DNA of 64,000 nt from Streptomonospora sp. PA3. GTDB taxonomy: Bacteria > Actinomycetota > Actinomycetes > Streptosporangiales > Streptosporangiaceae. The stretch lies in the NCBI RefSeq assembly GCF_009728995.1, contig NZ_VTZW01000019.1:1-64000 (forward strand), given 5' to 3'. Positions 1 to 8,933 of the stretch are shown here, in pieces. The notes under the pieces were generated by a model. That model saw only the letters and a list, made by a program, of their open reading frames with translations. It did not search any database and was not told where the DNA came from. The position numbers and the translations under genes were made by a program. Every line of letters starts with the position of its first letter. The stretch's first letter is position 1.

Positions 1-966
1 ATCAACCAGCTGCGCGAACTCAAGGAGAAGCACCCCCACCTCAACGTGCTCATCTCGCTGGGCGGCTGGACCTGGTCGAAGAACCTCTCCGACGCCGCGC
101 TGACCGAGCAGTCGCGCGAGCGGCTGGTCAGCTCCTGCATCGACATGTACCTGCGCGGCAACCTGCCGGTGATCGACGGCGCCGGGGGCACCGGAGCCGC
201 CGCGGGCGTCTTCGACGGCATCGACCTGGACTGGGAGTGGCCGGCCTCGGCGGGGCACCCCGACAACACCTTCCGCCCGCAGGACAAGCAGAACTTCACC
301 GCCCTGGTCCAGGAGTTCCGCGAGCAGATGGACGCCCTGGAGGCCGAGAACGGGCGCGAGTACCAGCTGACGTCGTTCATGGCCGCCGACCCGGAGAAGA
401 TCGAGGCCGGCTACGAGGTGGACGCCCTGATGGAGGACTTCGACTTCGTCACCGTGCAGGGCTACGACTTCCACGGCGCCTGGGAGGAGACCACCAACCA
501 CCAGTCCAACCTCACGCCCATCCCCGGCGACCCCGGGCCGCGCACCTACAGCGTGCAGGAGACGATCCAGGCCTACATCGACCGCGGCGCCGATCCGGCC
601 GACCTGGTGCTGGGCGTGCCGTTCTACGGCCGCGGCTGGACCGGCGTGCCCGGCGGTCCCGACGGGGACGGCCTGCACCAGACCTCGACCGGCCCGGCGC
701 CGGGTCCCTTCGAGGACGGGATCGACGACTACAAGAACCTGAAGGGCCTGAGCGGCTACACGCTCCACCGCGACGATGAGGCCGGGACCGCCTGGCTGTA
801 CAACGGCTCCACCTTCTGGACCTTCGACGACCCCACCGCCATGCGGCAGAAGGTCGCCTGGGCCAAGGAGCACGGCCTCGGCGGGATCATGGCCTGGTCG
901 CTGGACGGCGACGACGCCCAGGGCAGCCTGATGGCGGCGATCGACGGCGCCCTCGACGGCGGCTGA
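1..966 (+). CDS. Glycoside hydrolase family 18 chitinase, 3' part
   Basis: Endo-acting chitinase fragment that would cleave beta-1,4 GlcNAc polymers, normally secreted. The reading frame is open from base 1, so the start codon, any signal peptide and any chitin-binding domain lie upstream of the window. The first visible strand carries the SLGGW motif. The GH18 signature DGIDLDWEW lies at visible residues 72-80, with the DxxDxDxE acidic set complete and E79 as the expected proton donor. Later strands show QGYDFHG, GVPFYGRGW and a terminal GGIMAWSLDGD, so the C-terminal half of the TIM barrel is intact. The protein ends just after the barrel with no further domain. Family assignment is firm; substrate preference is inferred. 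Confidence 0.93.
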   Translation: MNQLRELKEKHPHLNVLISLGGWTWSKNLSDAALTEQSRERLVSSCIDMYLRGNLPVIDGAGGTGAAAGVFDGIDLDWEWPASAGHPDNTFRPQDKQNFTALVQEFREQMDALEAENGREYQLTSFMAADPEKIEAGYEVDALMEDFDFVTVQGYDFHGAWEETTNHQSNLTPIPGDPGPRTYSVQETIQAYIDRGADPADLVLGVPFYGRGWTGVPGGPDGDGLHQTSTGPAPGPFEDGIDDYKNLKGLSGYTLHRDDEAGTAWLYNGSTFWTFDDPTAMRQKVAWAKEHGLGGIMAWSLDGDDAQGSLMAAIDGALDGG

Positions 967-1019
967 GCCGCCCTCCCCCGGGGCCGGGCGCACTCCTCCC
1001 GGCCCGGCCCCGCCGGGCA

Positions 1020-1310
1020 TAAGAACGGCGGCAGCCGCTTTCCGGGAAGCCACCTGGAACCACCCGGGGCGGCCGCCATCGAGGCTGCGGCAATGGGCGC
1101 GTCTCGCGAAGCGCAGTCGCAGCCTGCCGCTAAGCGCACGCTGAACGTGTCAGGCGGAGCCGTGCCACCAGTGGCGGGACTCCGGCGCAAAAGCGCGCCG
1201 TGCGCTCGGCGGCAAGCCGGCTCTGAACAGGTACGTGGCGCGAAGCGCCTCCGTTGGGGCGGCGGCGGGTGACGGGCGGGCGCTTCGCGCATCACAGCCC
1301 CATTGCCGCA
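1020..1310. repeat. Dispersed inverted-repeat element, copy 1
   Basis: Intergenic element starting 54 bp after the chitinase stop. An AAGAACGGCGG-type leader is followed by a 225-bp block (1086-1310) with inverted ends, TGCGGCAATGGG on the left and CCCATTGCCGCA on the right. It holds one copy of an internal unit with GGGGCGGCGGCGGG. The last 30 bases (1281-1310) are identical to bases at 29515-29544, 29833-29862 and the complement of 52193-52222. No protein is supported within it. Confidence 0.75.
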
Positions 1311-2036
1311 ACCGCTGCGGTGACCGACTTCTCAAAGAGGAAGTCATAGCCCGATCGGCGGTGGAGGACCGCGTCGGGCGGGCGCTCCTGGCGGCTGGAG
1401 AGCCCAACCCGACCGCAGACGGGCCGGGGCGCGGCGCCGCGTTGGGACGGACGCGCCGCGCCCCGGCCCCACCCCCTGCGGACCCGGCGGGCGGGCACGC
1501 TGCCCGCCGGGGTGGAGCGCTGACGCGCTCCGGTCGGCGCCTCCGGCTCCCCCCGAAGACCGGGAGGCGCCGACCTGGGGACGGTTTCCGCGTGGCGCGT
1601 ACTCCCGTCCGGGGCGGTCCGGGTGTCCGTGTGAAGGAAGCCGGACACCCGCACGCGGAAGAGGCCCTCAACTCTCCCTTGTGCGTGCACGGGATCAGCT
1701 ATCCGGGTGCGTAGGGATCATGCACGCCGATCGCCAAAGATTCGCCAATCATCCGGGCCGGGTTCCCCGCGGGGCTTTACCTCCGCCCAGCGCGATCGGT
1801 CGGGCGTGCGCCCGTTCACAACGCCCGAATCCCTGCACACAGGGCGTTCCAGCACCGTAATTCACATCACGGGCAGATCAAGGACATACCGGGACTTCGC
1901 AAAGGGGGTCCCGTGTTGCAGGCTCCGGTGTCCCGCGATGGGACGTCTCCCGAGCACCGGCCCTCCCGCGGCCTCGACGGTGCCTTTCTTTCCACCTTTG
2001 TCCCGGTGACCCTTCGTCATGCCTGCTGGAGTATGA
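1311..2036. other. Gene-free stretch with four consecutive stem-loops
   Basis: No reading frame here resembles a protein. Four inverted repeats follow one another: 1421-1436 with 1454-1469 (16 bp, perfect), 1483-1492 with 1502-1511 (10 bp), 1532-1544 with 1563-1575 (13 bp), and 1620-1629 with 1642-1651 (10 bp). The spacing is regular, each loop being 9-18 nt. They could act as transcription terminators, an RNA-structured element or remnants of a mobile element. From about 1660 to 2036 I see only probable promoter sequence for the next gene. Confidence 0.6.
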
Positions 2037-3302
2037 GTGAGCCTTACCGCTGTGCGTCCGCGTCTGAGGAGCAACCCCGCACCGCAGACGCCGTCCCACC
2101 GCGCCGACCGTCCGCGCCGGTCGATCGTCCTTCTGGTGTTCATCCTGGGAGTCCTCTCCGCGACGAGCTCCCTGGCCACCGACCTCTACCTGCCCGCGTT
2201 CCCGCAGATCGCGGCCGACCTCAACGCCCCCGAGTCCCAGATCCAGCTCACGCTGACCGCGGTCATGGTCGGCCTGGCGCTGGGCCAGCTGATCATCGGC
2301 CCGCTCAGTGACCAGCTGGGCCGCCGCAAGCCGCTGCTGGTGGGTATCGGGGTCTTCGCCGCCACCTCGGTGCTGTGCATGGTCGTGCAGTCGGCCGAGG
2401 TGTTCACCGCGGTGCGCTTCGTCCAAGGGCTGGCCGCCGCGGCCGGCATGGTGATCTCGCGCGCCGTGGTGCGCGACACCTTCGACGGCGACTCCGCCGC
2501 CAAGTTCTTCTCCCGGCTGGTGCTGCTTGTCGGGCTGGCCCCGATGCTCGGCCCGCTGCTGGGCGGGCAGCTGCTGCTCATCGGTCCCTGGCAGCTGATC
2601 TTCGCGGTGCTGGGCGCGGCCGGGCTGGCCGGGTTCGCGCTGGTCTACTTCGGCCTGCCGGAGAGCCTGCCGGTGCACCAGCGCGAGCGCCAGGACCCCA
2701 AGGCGATGCTGCGGCACTTCGCCCGCCTGGTGGTCAACCCGCGCTTCATCGGCCCCACGCTGACCATGGGCCTGAGCTTCGCCATGACCTTCACCTACAT
2801 CTCGGCGTTCTCCTTCGTCTCCCAGGAGGAGTTCGGGGCGACGCCGCAGCAGTTCAGCCTGATCTTCGGGATCAACACGCTGGGCATGATCCTGGGCAAC
2901 CAGGTCAACGCCGCCCTCATCGGCAGGATGCACACCACCCGCCGGCTGCTCACCGGCCTGCTCGGCGCCGTCGCCGCCGTGGGCCTGCTGATGGGGCTGC
3001 ACATGATCGGCCAGACCAACCTGGTCTCGGTGACCGCGGTGCTGTTCGTGATGATGTTCTGCACCGGTCTGATCTCGCCGAACGCCACGACGCTGGCCAT
3101 CGTCAGCCAGCCGGCCTCCTCGGCCGGCAGCGCCTCGGCCCTGCTGGGCACCCTGCAGTTCGCCATCGGCGGCACCCTGGCCGCCACGGCCGGCCTGCAC
3201 GGGGGCACCACGATGGCGAGCATGCTGGTCGTCATGCTGGTGACCGGCCTGGCCGCGACGGGCGTCTTCGCCCTGACGGCCGCCCGGGGACACGCCAAGT
3301 AG
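2037..3302 (+). CDS. Bcr/CflA family drug-resistance MFS efflux transporter
   Basis: Predicted 421-residue inner-membrane proton antiporter of the DHA1 class exporting drugs or metabolites. Twelve hydrophobic segments are visible, starting at SIVLLVFILGVLSATSSLA after a basic 30-residue cytoplasmic tail. The MFS motif A appears as GPLSDQLGRRKP (88-99) in the loop between segments 2 and 3, and TDLYLPAFPQI in segment 1 is typical of the Bcr/CflA branch. The GTG at 2037 is the first start in frame; the nearby ATG at 2033 is in another frame. The gene stands alone and converges on the pentapeptide-repeat gene across a strong hairpin. Substrate is unknown. Confidence 0.85.
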   Translation: MSLTAVRPRLRSNPAPQTPSHRADRPRRSIVLLVFILGVLSATSSLATDLYLPAFPQIAADLNAPESQIQLTLTAVMVGLALGQLIIGPLSDQLGRRKPLLVGIGVFAATSVLCMVVQSAEVFTAVRFVQGLAAAAGMVISRAVVRDTFDGDSAAKFFSRLVLLVGLAPMLGPLLGGQLLLIGPWQLIFAVLGAAGLAGFALVYFGLPESLPVHQRERQDPKAMLRHFARLVVNPRFIGPTLTMGLSFAMTFTYISAFSFVSQEEFGATPQQFSLIFGINTLGMILGNQVNAALIGRMHTTRRLLTGLLGAVAAVGLLMGLHMIGQTNLVSVTAVLFVMMFCTGLISPNATTLAIVSQPASSAGSASALLGTLQFAIGGTLAATAGLHGGTTMASMLVVMLVTGLAATGVFALTAARGHAK

Positions 3303-3400
3303 CCGGTCCACCGGCCGACTCAGGCCACTGAAGGAACCGGCGGCGCCGGCCCACCACCGGCACCGCCGCCGATCGGCACCCGCGCTCCAGGGCGCATGAG

Positions 3401-3438
3401 GCGGCCGGCGGCCCGAGGCTCACCGGGCCGCCGGCCGC
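3401..3438. terminator. Bidirectional hairpin between convergent genes
   Basis: Perfect 15-bp GC stem (3401-3415 with 3424-3438) with an 8-nt loop, placed between the stops of the convergent transporter and pentapeptide genes. It lacks a T-run, as is usual in high-GC actinobacteria. Confidence 0.7.
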
Positions 3439-3457
3439 ACTGCTTGTGCGACGGGTC

Positions 3458-4189
3458 TCAGTGGGCGGGTTCGCCGGGCTCGCCCGCCACAACCTGGATG
3501 CCCAGGCTCGCGAGCAGCATGTGGGCCTGGTCCGGCGAGACCGCCGCCCCGCGCAGCACCGCGGCATCGGCCAGACCGATCTCGCCGAGGTCGGCGCCGC
3601 GCAGGTCGGCTCCCGCGAAGTCGGCTCCGCTCAGCACGGCGCCGCGCAGCCGGCTCTCCCGCCACACCGTTCCGCGCAGATCGGCCTTGGCCAGATCGGC
3701 CTCGTCCATGCGCACCCCGGTGAGCTCCTGGTCGCGCAGCACCGCCCCCTTCAGGCGCGCCAGCATCAGGTTGCAGCGGGTGAAGGAGTAGCCGATTCCG
3801 CGCACCTCGCACAGCCCGGCGCCGGTCATCCGGCAGGCGGTGAAGACCGCCTCGGTCAGCACCGCGCGGGCCCACTCGGTGTTGGCCAGATCGGTGCGGT
3901 CGAAGACGGTGCCGATGCACTCCGCTCCGGTGAAGCGGGCGCGCGCGGCGGTGCCGCCCGTGAACCGCGCCCCGTCCAGCGCGGCCTCGTCGAACAGGGC
4001 GCCGTCCATCCGGCAGTCGGCGAAGACCGCGTCGACGAGGTGGGCCCCGCGCAGGTCGGCGCGGGAGAGGTCGCACTCGGCGAACACCCGCGGAGCCTCG
4101 GGCCCGCCTTCGAGTTCCTCGCGCAGATCGCGGTCGGCCAGGTCGGCCCCGCGCAGTTCTCCGCCCGCCGCCAGGTCGTGGTCGTCCAT
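3458..4189 (-). CDS. Pentapeptide-repeat protein
   Basis: Cytoplasmic 243-residue protein built almost entirely from A(D/N)LxG-type pentapeptides, for example ADLADRDL, CDLSRADLRGAHL, ADLAKADLRG and ADFAGADLRGADL. This predicts a right-handed quadrilateral beta-helix. Some family members (Qnr, MfpA) mimic DNA and protect gyrase, but most have no known role, and nothing here proves a gyrase link. A short C-terminal tail (HMLLASLGIQVVAGEPGEP) leaves the helix. The ATG at 4189 lies 6 nt downstream of a TAACGT -10 box, suggesting a leaderless mRNA. Confidence 0.85.
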   Translation of the reverse strand: MDDHDLAAGGELRGADLADRDLREELEGGPEAPRVFAECDLSRADLRGAHLVDAVFADCRMDGALFDEAALDGARFTGGTAARARFTGAECIGTVFDRTDLANTEWARAVLTEAVFTACRMTGAGLCEVRGIGYSFTRCNLMLARLKGAVLRDQELTGVRMDEADLAKADLRGTVWRESRLRGAVLSGADFAGADLRGADLGEIGLADAAVLRGAAVSPDQAHMLLASLGIQVVAGEPGEPAH

Positions 4190-4195
4190 GCCGCG

Positions 4196-4201
4196 ACGTT
4201 A
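4196..4201 (-). promoter_or_regulatory. Leaderless -10 box, pentapeptide gene
   Basis: TAACGT on the minus strand, 6 nt before the ATG at 4189; no ribosome binding site fits between, so transcription probably begins at the start codon. Confidence 0.5.
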
Positions 4202-4245
4202 GCCGGGCCCGGTGACAGTCCCCGCCTCCGCGCGGTCGGGGGCCG

Positions 4246-5874
4246 CTAGCGGTGCAGTTTCAGCGCCAGGTAGAAGTCCACCCGGTTCTCCAGGCTCGCC
4301 AGGTCGCGCCCGGTGAGTTCCTCGACACGGCCGATGCGGTAGCGCAGGGTGTTGACGTGCACGTGCATGGCGGTGGCGCAGCGCTGCCAGGAGCCGGAGT
4401 AGGTCAGGAACCGCTCCAGGGTGGCGACCAGGTCCGAGCGGTGGGTGCGGTCGTAGTCCAGCAGCGGGCCCAGCAGGCGGTCGCGGTAGGACGTGCGGAT
4501 CTCCTCGGGGACCGACGCCAGCAGCAGTTCGTGGGAGTCGAGCTCGGTTCCGGCGGCCACATGGGAGCGGCCGCCGCGCATCTCGGCCAGGCGGCGGGCG
4601 TTGTCGGCCTCCATCGCGGCGCCGCGCAGGGCGGCGATGCCGGGGACGGCGGCGCTGACGCCGATGGCCAGGCGGTGGTCGCGCAACCCCGCTTCCAACA
4701 CCGCGGCGCGGCGCGCCAGCTCGGCGCGCAGCGCCTGGGCGTCGGCATCGGCGCCCGGTGCGGCCCCGCCGTCCCCGCCTTCGCCGGCGGCCGCCGCGTT
4801 CCGCCCGCCGCCCGCCACCGGAACCACGGCCATCGCCGCACCGTCGGCGGCCACCGCGACCGCGGAGAGGTCGGCGACCAGCTCGCCCAGGACGCGCCGC
4901 GCCAGGTCGGCCGCGGGGGGCTCGGGCAGCAGCACCGCGCTGACCACGACGTGGCGGGCGCGGGCGCGCTCCTCCTCGTCGGGGGACCCCGCCACCTGCA
5001 GCAGTGCGGCGACCTCGTCGAAGCGCTGGGCCGCCAGCAGCCGCGGCAGGCCCTGCACGTGGCGGGCGTCGTCGGCCGCCCGCTGCTCGACCAGGTTGCG
5101 GGCCAGGCCCGCCAGGGCCGCCAGCTCCTCCACCGAGTCCGCGCCGTCCTCGGGCCAGTCCTCGGCACGGCCCTCGACCACCAGCACCCACTCCGCCAGC
5201 GGATGGGACTCGCGCCCGCCCACCGGCACCAGGGTCACCCGGCGAGGCCGGGCGCTGGAGGCGGGCAGTTCGACGCTGTGCCGGCGGGGGCGCCGCAGCG
5301 CCTGCTCGGCGATGCGCTCGCGCTCCTCACGTGCCAGTTCGCCGCCGGCTCCGGCCACCGCCCGGCCGGTGCTGGAGACCACCCAGCAGCTCAGGCCCGC
5401 CTGCTCGGCGGCGGAGGCGAAGACGCCCGAGAAGTCCGCGCCCGCGGCCAGGTCGGCCATCAGGCGCCGGTGGCGCTGGCGGGTCTCGGCGATGCCGGCG
5501 AGCAGGCTGCCCGTCTGCGCGCGCTGCACCTCGTCGGCGACCGCGGCGAAGGAGGTCTCGGCCGGGACCTCCACCAGCGGCAGGCGGTGGCGTTCGCAGG
5601 CGGCCACCAGGTCGGCGGGGGCGGCTCCCAGGGCGGCGCCGGCGCCCAGGCCGGCCGCTCCGGACTCGGCGAGGCCGCGGACGAAGGTGTCGCTGTCGTC
5701 GGGGCCGCGGCGCCACATCAGCCCGGTCAGCACCAGTTCGCCGCCGCCGAGGTAGCGCTGGGGGTGCAGCAGGTCGGTGGTGTAGACCCGGCTGATCTCG
5801 CGGTCGGCGTGCTCGGAGGCGGCCAGGAAGCGCAGCCGCAGGTGCGTGACGGCGACCAGATCGCTGATCCGCAT
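4246..5874 (-). CDS. PucR family transcriptional regulator
   Basis: DNA-binding regulator of 542 residues, probably controlling the divergent xanthine dehydrogenase operon. The N-terminal PucR domain starts at MRISDLVAVTHLRLRFLA and spans roughly residues 1-125. A GGDEF-like or linker region occupies the middle, and the C-terminal PucR helix-turn-helix is visible in the last 60 residues (TYSGSWQRCATAMHVHVNTL, then a RIGRVEEL stretch). The frame stays open upstream to 6219, but the ATG at 5874 has a GAGGGAG site 6 nt away and begins exactly at the domain edge, so I chose it. It is separated by 250 bp from the divergent operon. PucR proteins usually respond to purine breakdown intermediates such as allantoin; the ligand here is unknown. 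Confidence 0.87.
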   Translation of the reverse strand: MRISDLVAVTHLRLRFLAASEHADREISRVYTTDLLHPQRYLGGGELVLTGLMWRRGPDDSDTFVRGLAESGAAGLGAGAALGAAPADLVAACERHRLPLVEVPAETSFAAVADEVQRAQTGSLLAGIAETRQRHRRLMADLAAGADFSGVFASAAEQAGLSCWVVSSTGRAVAGAGGELAREERERIAEQALRRPRRHSVELPASSARPRRVTLVPVGGRESHPLAEWVLVVEGRAEDWPEDGADSVEELAALAGLARNLVEQRAADDARHVQGLPRLLAAQRFDEVAALLQVAGSPDEEERARARHVVVSAVLLPEPPAADLARRVLGELVADLSAVAVAADGAAMAVVPVAGGGRNAAAAGEGGDGGAAPGADADAQALRAELARRAAVLEAGLRDHRLAIGVSAAVPGIAALRGAAMEADNARRLAEMRGGRSHVAAGTELDSHELLLASVPEEIRTSYRDRLLGPLLDYDRTHRSDLVATLERFLTYSGSWQRCATAMHVHVNTLRYRIGRVEELTGRDLASLENRVDFYLALKLHR

Positions 5875-6124
5875 CGGCGCTCCCTCGCTTCCCAGACCGC
5901 GCGCGGCGCGCCGCGGTGTGCGCCCGCCTCCGCGTGGCGGACACGTTAGTGCACTCCCGGGGTTGTAGGAAACGACGAAGAGCACGAGGTGGCCGCCCGT
6001 GTACTTCATGCCATCATGCGCTGGTCGCGGAGGGGTGTGCGGGGGTCTACTGCTGCACAGGGCTGCGGCCGCGCCGGCGCGGTGCGGCGCCCGCCCGACC
6101 CCCGGCCCGACGAGGAAGCCGCCG

Positions 6125-6985
6125 ATGGAGTTTCTGAGCCCGTCCACCTGGGAGGAGGCCCTGGCCGCCAAGAGCGGCCGCCCCGAGGCGGTGCCGATCA
6201 CCGGGGGCACCGACGTCATGGTGGAGCTGAACTTCGACCGGCGCCGCCCCGGTGCCCTGCTGGATCTCTCCCGCCTGCCCGAGCCGGCGCAGTGGCGCGC
6301 CGAGGGCGGCCACCTGCGCCTGGGCGCGGCGGTGACCTACACCGCGATCGTCGAGCACCTGGCCGGGCACGCGCCGGCGCTGGCGCAGGCGGCCCGGTCG
6401 GTGGCCTCGCCGCAGATCCGCAACCGCGGTTCGGTCGGCGGCAACCTGGGCAGCGCCTCACCTGCCGGGGACTGCCATCCGCCGCTGGTGGCCGCCGGCG
6501 CCGAGGTCGAGCTGGCCTCGGTGCGCGGCGTGCGGCGCGTGCCCGCACGCGAGTTCTATCTGGGGCCGGGCAGCAGCGTGCGCGAGGCGGACGAGCTGAT
6601 CTCCGCGGTGCTGGTACCCGCCCCCGCCGGCCCGCAGCAGTTCAGCAAGATCGGGACGCGCAACGCCATGGTCATCGCGGTCGCCTCGTTCTGCCTGGTC
6701 CTCGACGCCGGGGCGCGCACGGTCGGCACCGGGATCGGGTCGGCCGGCCCGCGGCCGCTGCGCAGTCCCGAGGCCGAGGCGTTCCTGGCGGCGGAGTTCG
6801 ACTGGGAGGGCGGCGCCGAGCCGTCGGAGGCGGCGGCGCGGCACTTCGGCGCACTGGTGGCCGCGGCCGCCGAGCCCATCGACGACGTGCGCGGCACCGC
6901 CGCCTACCGCCGGCATGCGCTGGCGGTGATGGCGCGCCGCGCCTGGGTGTGGTGCGCCGCCGACTACCGGAAGGGAGCGCGCTGA
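6125..6985 (+). CDS. Xanthine dehydrogenase FAD-binding subunit
   Basis: Middle (FAD) subunit of a molybdenum hydroxylase, 286 residues, passing electrons from the iron-sulfur centres to NAD or another acceptor. The FAD-binding motifs ITGGTDVMVELNF (about 24-36) and RNRGSVGGNLGSASPAGD (about 99-116) are present, followed by the CO-dehydrogenase flavoprotein C-terminal domain. The ATG at 6125 follows a GAGGAAG site and starts the domain at MEFLSPSTWEEALA. Its stop touches the start of the next gene, and it is the first gene of a four-gene operon with the 2Fe-2S subunit, a deaminase and the large subunit. No extra cysteine cluster is seen, unlike the second FAD subunit at 16623. Confidence 0.9.
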   Translation: MEFLSPSTWEEALAAKSGRPEAVPITGGTDVMVELNFDRRRPGALLDLSRLPEPAQWRAEGGHLRLGAAVTYTAIVEHLAGHAPALAQAARSVASPQIRNRGSVGGNLGSASPAGDCHPPLVAAGAEVELASVRGVRRVPAREFYLGPGSSVREADELISAVLVPAPAGPQQFSKIGTRNAMVIAVASFCLVLDAGARTVGTGIGSAGPRPLRSPEAEAFLAAEFDWEGGAEPSEAAARHFGALVAAAAEPIDDVRGTAAYRRHALAVMARRAWVWCAADYRKGAR

Positions 6986-7516
6986 ATGCGTGTCGCGTTC
7001 ACAGTGAACGGTGAGGACATGGCCGCCGAGGACGTGTGGCCCGGCGAGAGCCTGCTGTATGTGCTGCGGGAGCGCCTGGGGCTACCGGGGAGCAAGAACG
7101 CCTGCGAGCAGGGCGAATGCGGCTCGTGCACGGTGTATCTGGACGGGGTGACGGTGTGCGCGTGCATGGTGGCCGCCGGCCAGGCCGCGGGCCGCGCGGT
7201 GCGCACCGTCGAAGGGCTCGCCGCTTCCGGGGGCGCCGGCCCGGCGCCCGACTCCCGGCTCTCTTCGGTGCAGGAGGCGTTCGTCGAGGCCGGCGCCGTG
7301 CAGTGCGGCTTCTGCACCCCGGGACTGGTGGTGCAGGCCGACGACCTGCTCGCGCGCACGGTGAGGGCCGGCGGCCCCGCGCCCGGCGACGCCGAGATCC
7401 GCGAGGCGCTGGCGGGCAATCTGTGCCGGTGCACGGGCTACGAGAAGATCATCGAGGCGGTGCGCACGGCCGCCGAGCACGAAGAGCGCGCCGTCCGCCG
7501 GGGCGGTGCCCGATGA
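6986..7516 (+). CDS. Xanthine dehydrogenase 2Fe-2S subunit
   Basis: Small electron-transfer subunit of 176 residues with two [2Fe-2S] clusters. The plant-ferredoxin-type cluster binds through ACEQGECGSCTVYLDG in the first half. The second, alpha-helical domain carries QCGFCTPGLVVQA and NLCRCTGYEKI. All the cysteines expected for both clusters are present. The gene begins directly after the FAD-subunit stop (TGA then ATG), so the two are translationally coupled. The C-terminus is extended by a charged tail (EHEERAVRRGGAR) beyond the usual family end. Confidence 0.93.
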   Translation: MRVAFTVNGEDMAAEDVWPGESLLYVLRERLGLPGSKNACEQGECGSCTVYLDGVTVCACMVAAGQAAGRAVRTVEGLAASGGAGPAPDSRLSSVQEAFVEAGAVQCGFCTPGLVVQADDLLARTVRAGGPAPGDAEIREALAGNLCRCTGYEKIIEAVRTAAEHEERAVRRGGAR

Positions 7517-7577
7517 GGCCGCCGGAGGCGCCCGGCCCCGGCTCTCCCGGGCGGCACCCCGGCAGAGGAGGAAGCCG

Positions 7578-8933
7578 ATGAGCACCGTCGTGATCGACGG
7601 AGCCCACATCGCCGCGGGCGACGGCACGGAGTACGAGGACGGCCACATCGTCGCCGCCGACGGCGTCGTCACCCGCGTGGGCGCCGGCCCCGCGCCGGAG
7701 GCGCGCGGAGCGCGGCGCATCGACGGCCGCGGCTGCCTGGCCACGCCCGGACTGGTCAACACCCACCACCACCTCTACCAGTGGGCCACCCAGGGGATGT
7801 TCGCCGACGCCACCCTGTTCGAGTGGCTGACCGGCTCCTATGAGCTGTGGCGCCGCCTGGACGCCCGAACCGTCCACGAGACCACCACCGCCGGTACGGC
7901 GTGGCTGGCGCTGTCGGGCTGCACCACCGCATCCGACCACCACTACGTGTTCCCGCGCGAGGCCGGCGCCATGGTGGCGGCCGAGGTCGAGGCGGCGCGC
8001 GCGGTGGGCATCAGGCTGGACCTGGCGCGCGGGTCGATGGACCGCGGCCGCTCGGCGGGCGGGCTGCCGCCCGACAGTGTGACCGAGACGTTCCAGGGCG
8101 CGCTCACGGCGACGGAGGCGGCCGTCGACGCCCACCACGACCCCGCTTTCGGCGCGATGACGCGGGTGGCCGTAGCACCGTGCTCGCCGTTCACCGTCAG
8201 CCGCGAGCTGATGGCGGCCTCGGCCGAACTGGCCCGTGCCAAAGGGGTGCGCCTGCACACCCACCTGGCCGAGACCCGCGACGAGGAGGAGCAGTGCCGA
8301 GCCGAGTTCGGCGCCGCACCGGTGGACTACGCCGAGCAGTTGGGGTGGCTCGGCGAGGACGTGTGGCTCGCCCACGCCGTCCACCTCTCCGACGGCGCCA
8401 TCGCGCGGGTCGCGGACACCGGCACGGGCGTCGCGCACTGCCCCAGCTCCAACGCGCGCCTTGGTGCGGGCATCTGCCGCACCCCCGAACTGCTGCGGGC
8501 CGGCACCGCGGTGGGACTGGGCGTGGACGGGCCCGCCTCCAGCGAGCTCACCGGACTGGCCGGGGAGATGCGCCAGGCGGTGCTGATGGCGCGGGCCCGG
8601 AGCGGTCCGCGTGCGCTCAGCGCGCGCCAGGCCCTGCACATGGCCACGCTCGGCGGAGCGCGCTGCCTGGGCCGGCAGGCCGAGATCGGCTCGATCGAGA
8701 CCGGAAAGCTGGCCGACATCGCGCTGTGGCGCATCGACGGCTTCGGCCACGACGCGATCGACGACCCCGTGGTGGCGCTGGTGTTCGGCCCGCAGGCGCG
8801 GCTGGAGCACCTGCTGGTGGGAGGTTCCGCCGTGGTCGAAGGCGGCGAGCTGCGCACCGTCTCCGCCGATTCGGCCGCGGCGGCCGGCCGCAGGGCCCAC
8901 CGCAGGATCACCGCGCGGGAGGGAACGCGATGA
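7578..8933 (+). CDS. 8-oxoguanine deaminase-like amidohydrolase
   Basis: Metal-dependent deaminase of 451 residues in the TrzN/AtzB/8-oxoguanine-deaminase branch of the amidohydrolase superfamily. The likely reaction is 8-oxoguanine (or guanine) to urate (or xanthine) plus ammonia. The beta-strand 1 metal motif is LVNTHHHLYQWATQG, with H63 and H65 as probable ligands. Further conserved pieces are RLHTHLAETRDEE, LAHAVHLSD, VAHCPSSNARL and GLGVDGPAS, which supply the remaining His and Asp ligands. The ATG at 7578 follows a GGAGGAAG site. Its stop overlaps the start of the large subunit by four bases. Lying within an xdh operon next to pucR strongly favours a purine substrate over a triazine; guanine versus 8-oxoguanine cannot be separated from sequence alone. 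Confidence 0.82.
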   Translation: MSTVVIDGAHIAAGDGTEYEDGHIVAADGVVTRVGAGPAPEARGARRIDGRGCLATPGLVNTHHHLYQWATQGMFADATLFEWLTGSYELWRRLDARTVHETTTAGTAWLALSGCTTASDHHYVFPREAGAMVAAEVEAARAVGIRLDLARGSMDRGRSAGGLPPDSVTETFQGALTATEAAVDAHHDPAFGAMTRVAVAPCSPFTVSRELMAASAELARAKGVRLHTHLAETRDEEEQCRAEFGAAPVDYAEQLGWLGEDVWLAHAVHLSDGAIARVADTGTGVAHCPSSNARLGAGICRTPELLRAGTAVGLGVDGPASSELTGLAGEMRQAVLMARARSGPRALSARQALHMATLGGARCLGRQAEIGSIETGKLADIALWRIDGFGHDAIDDPVVALVFGPQARLEHLLVGGSAVVEGGELRTVSADSAAAAGRRAHRRITAREGTR

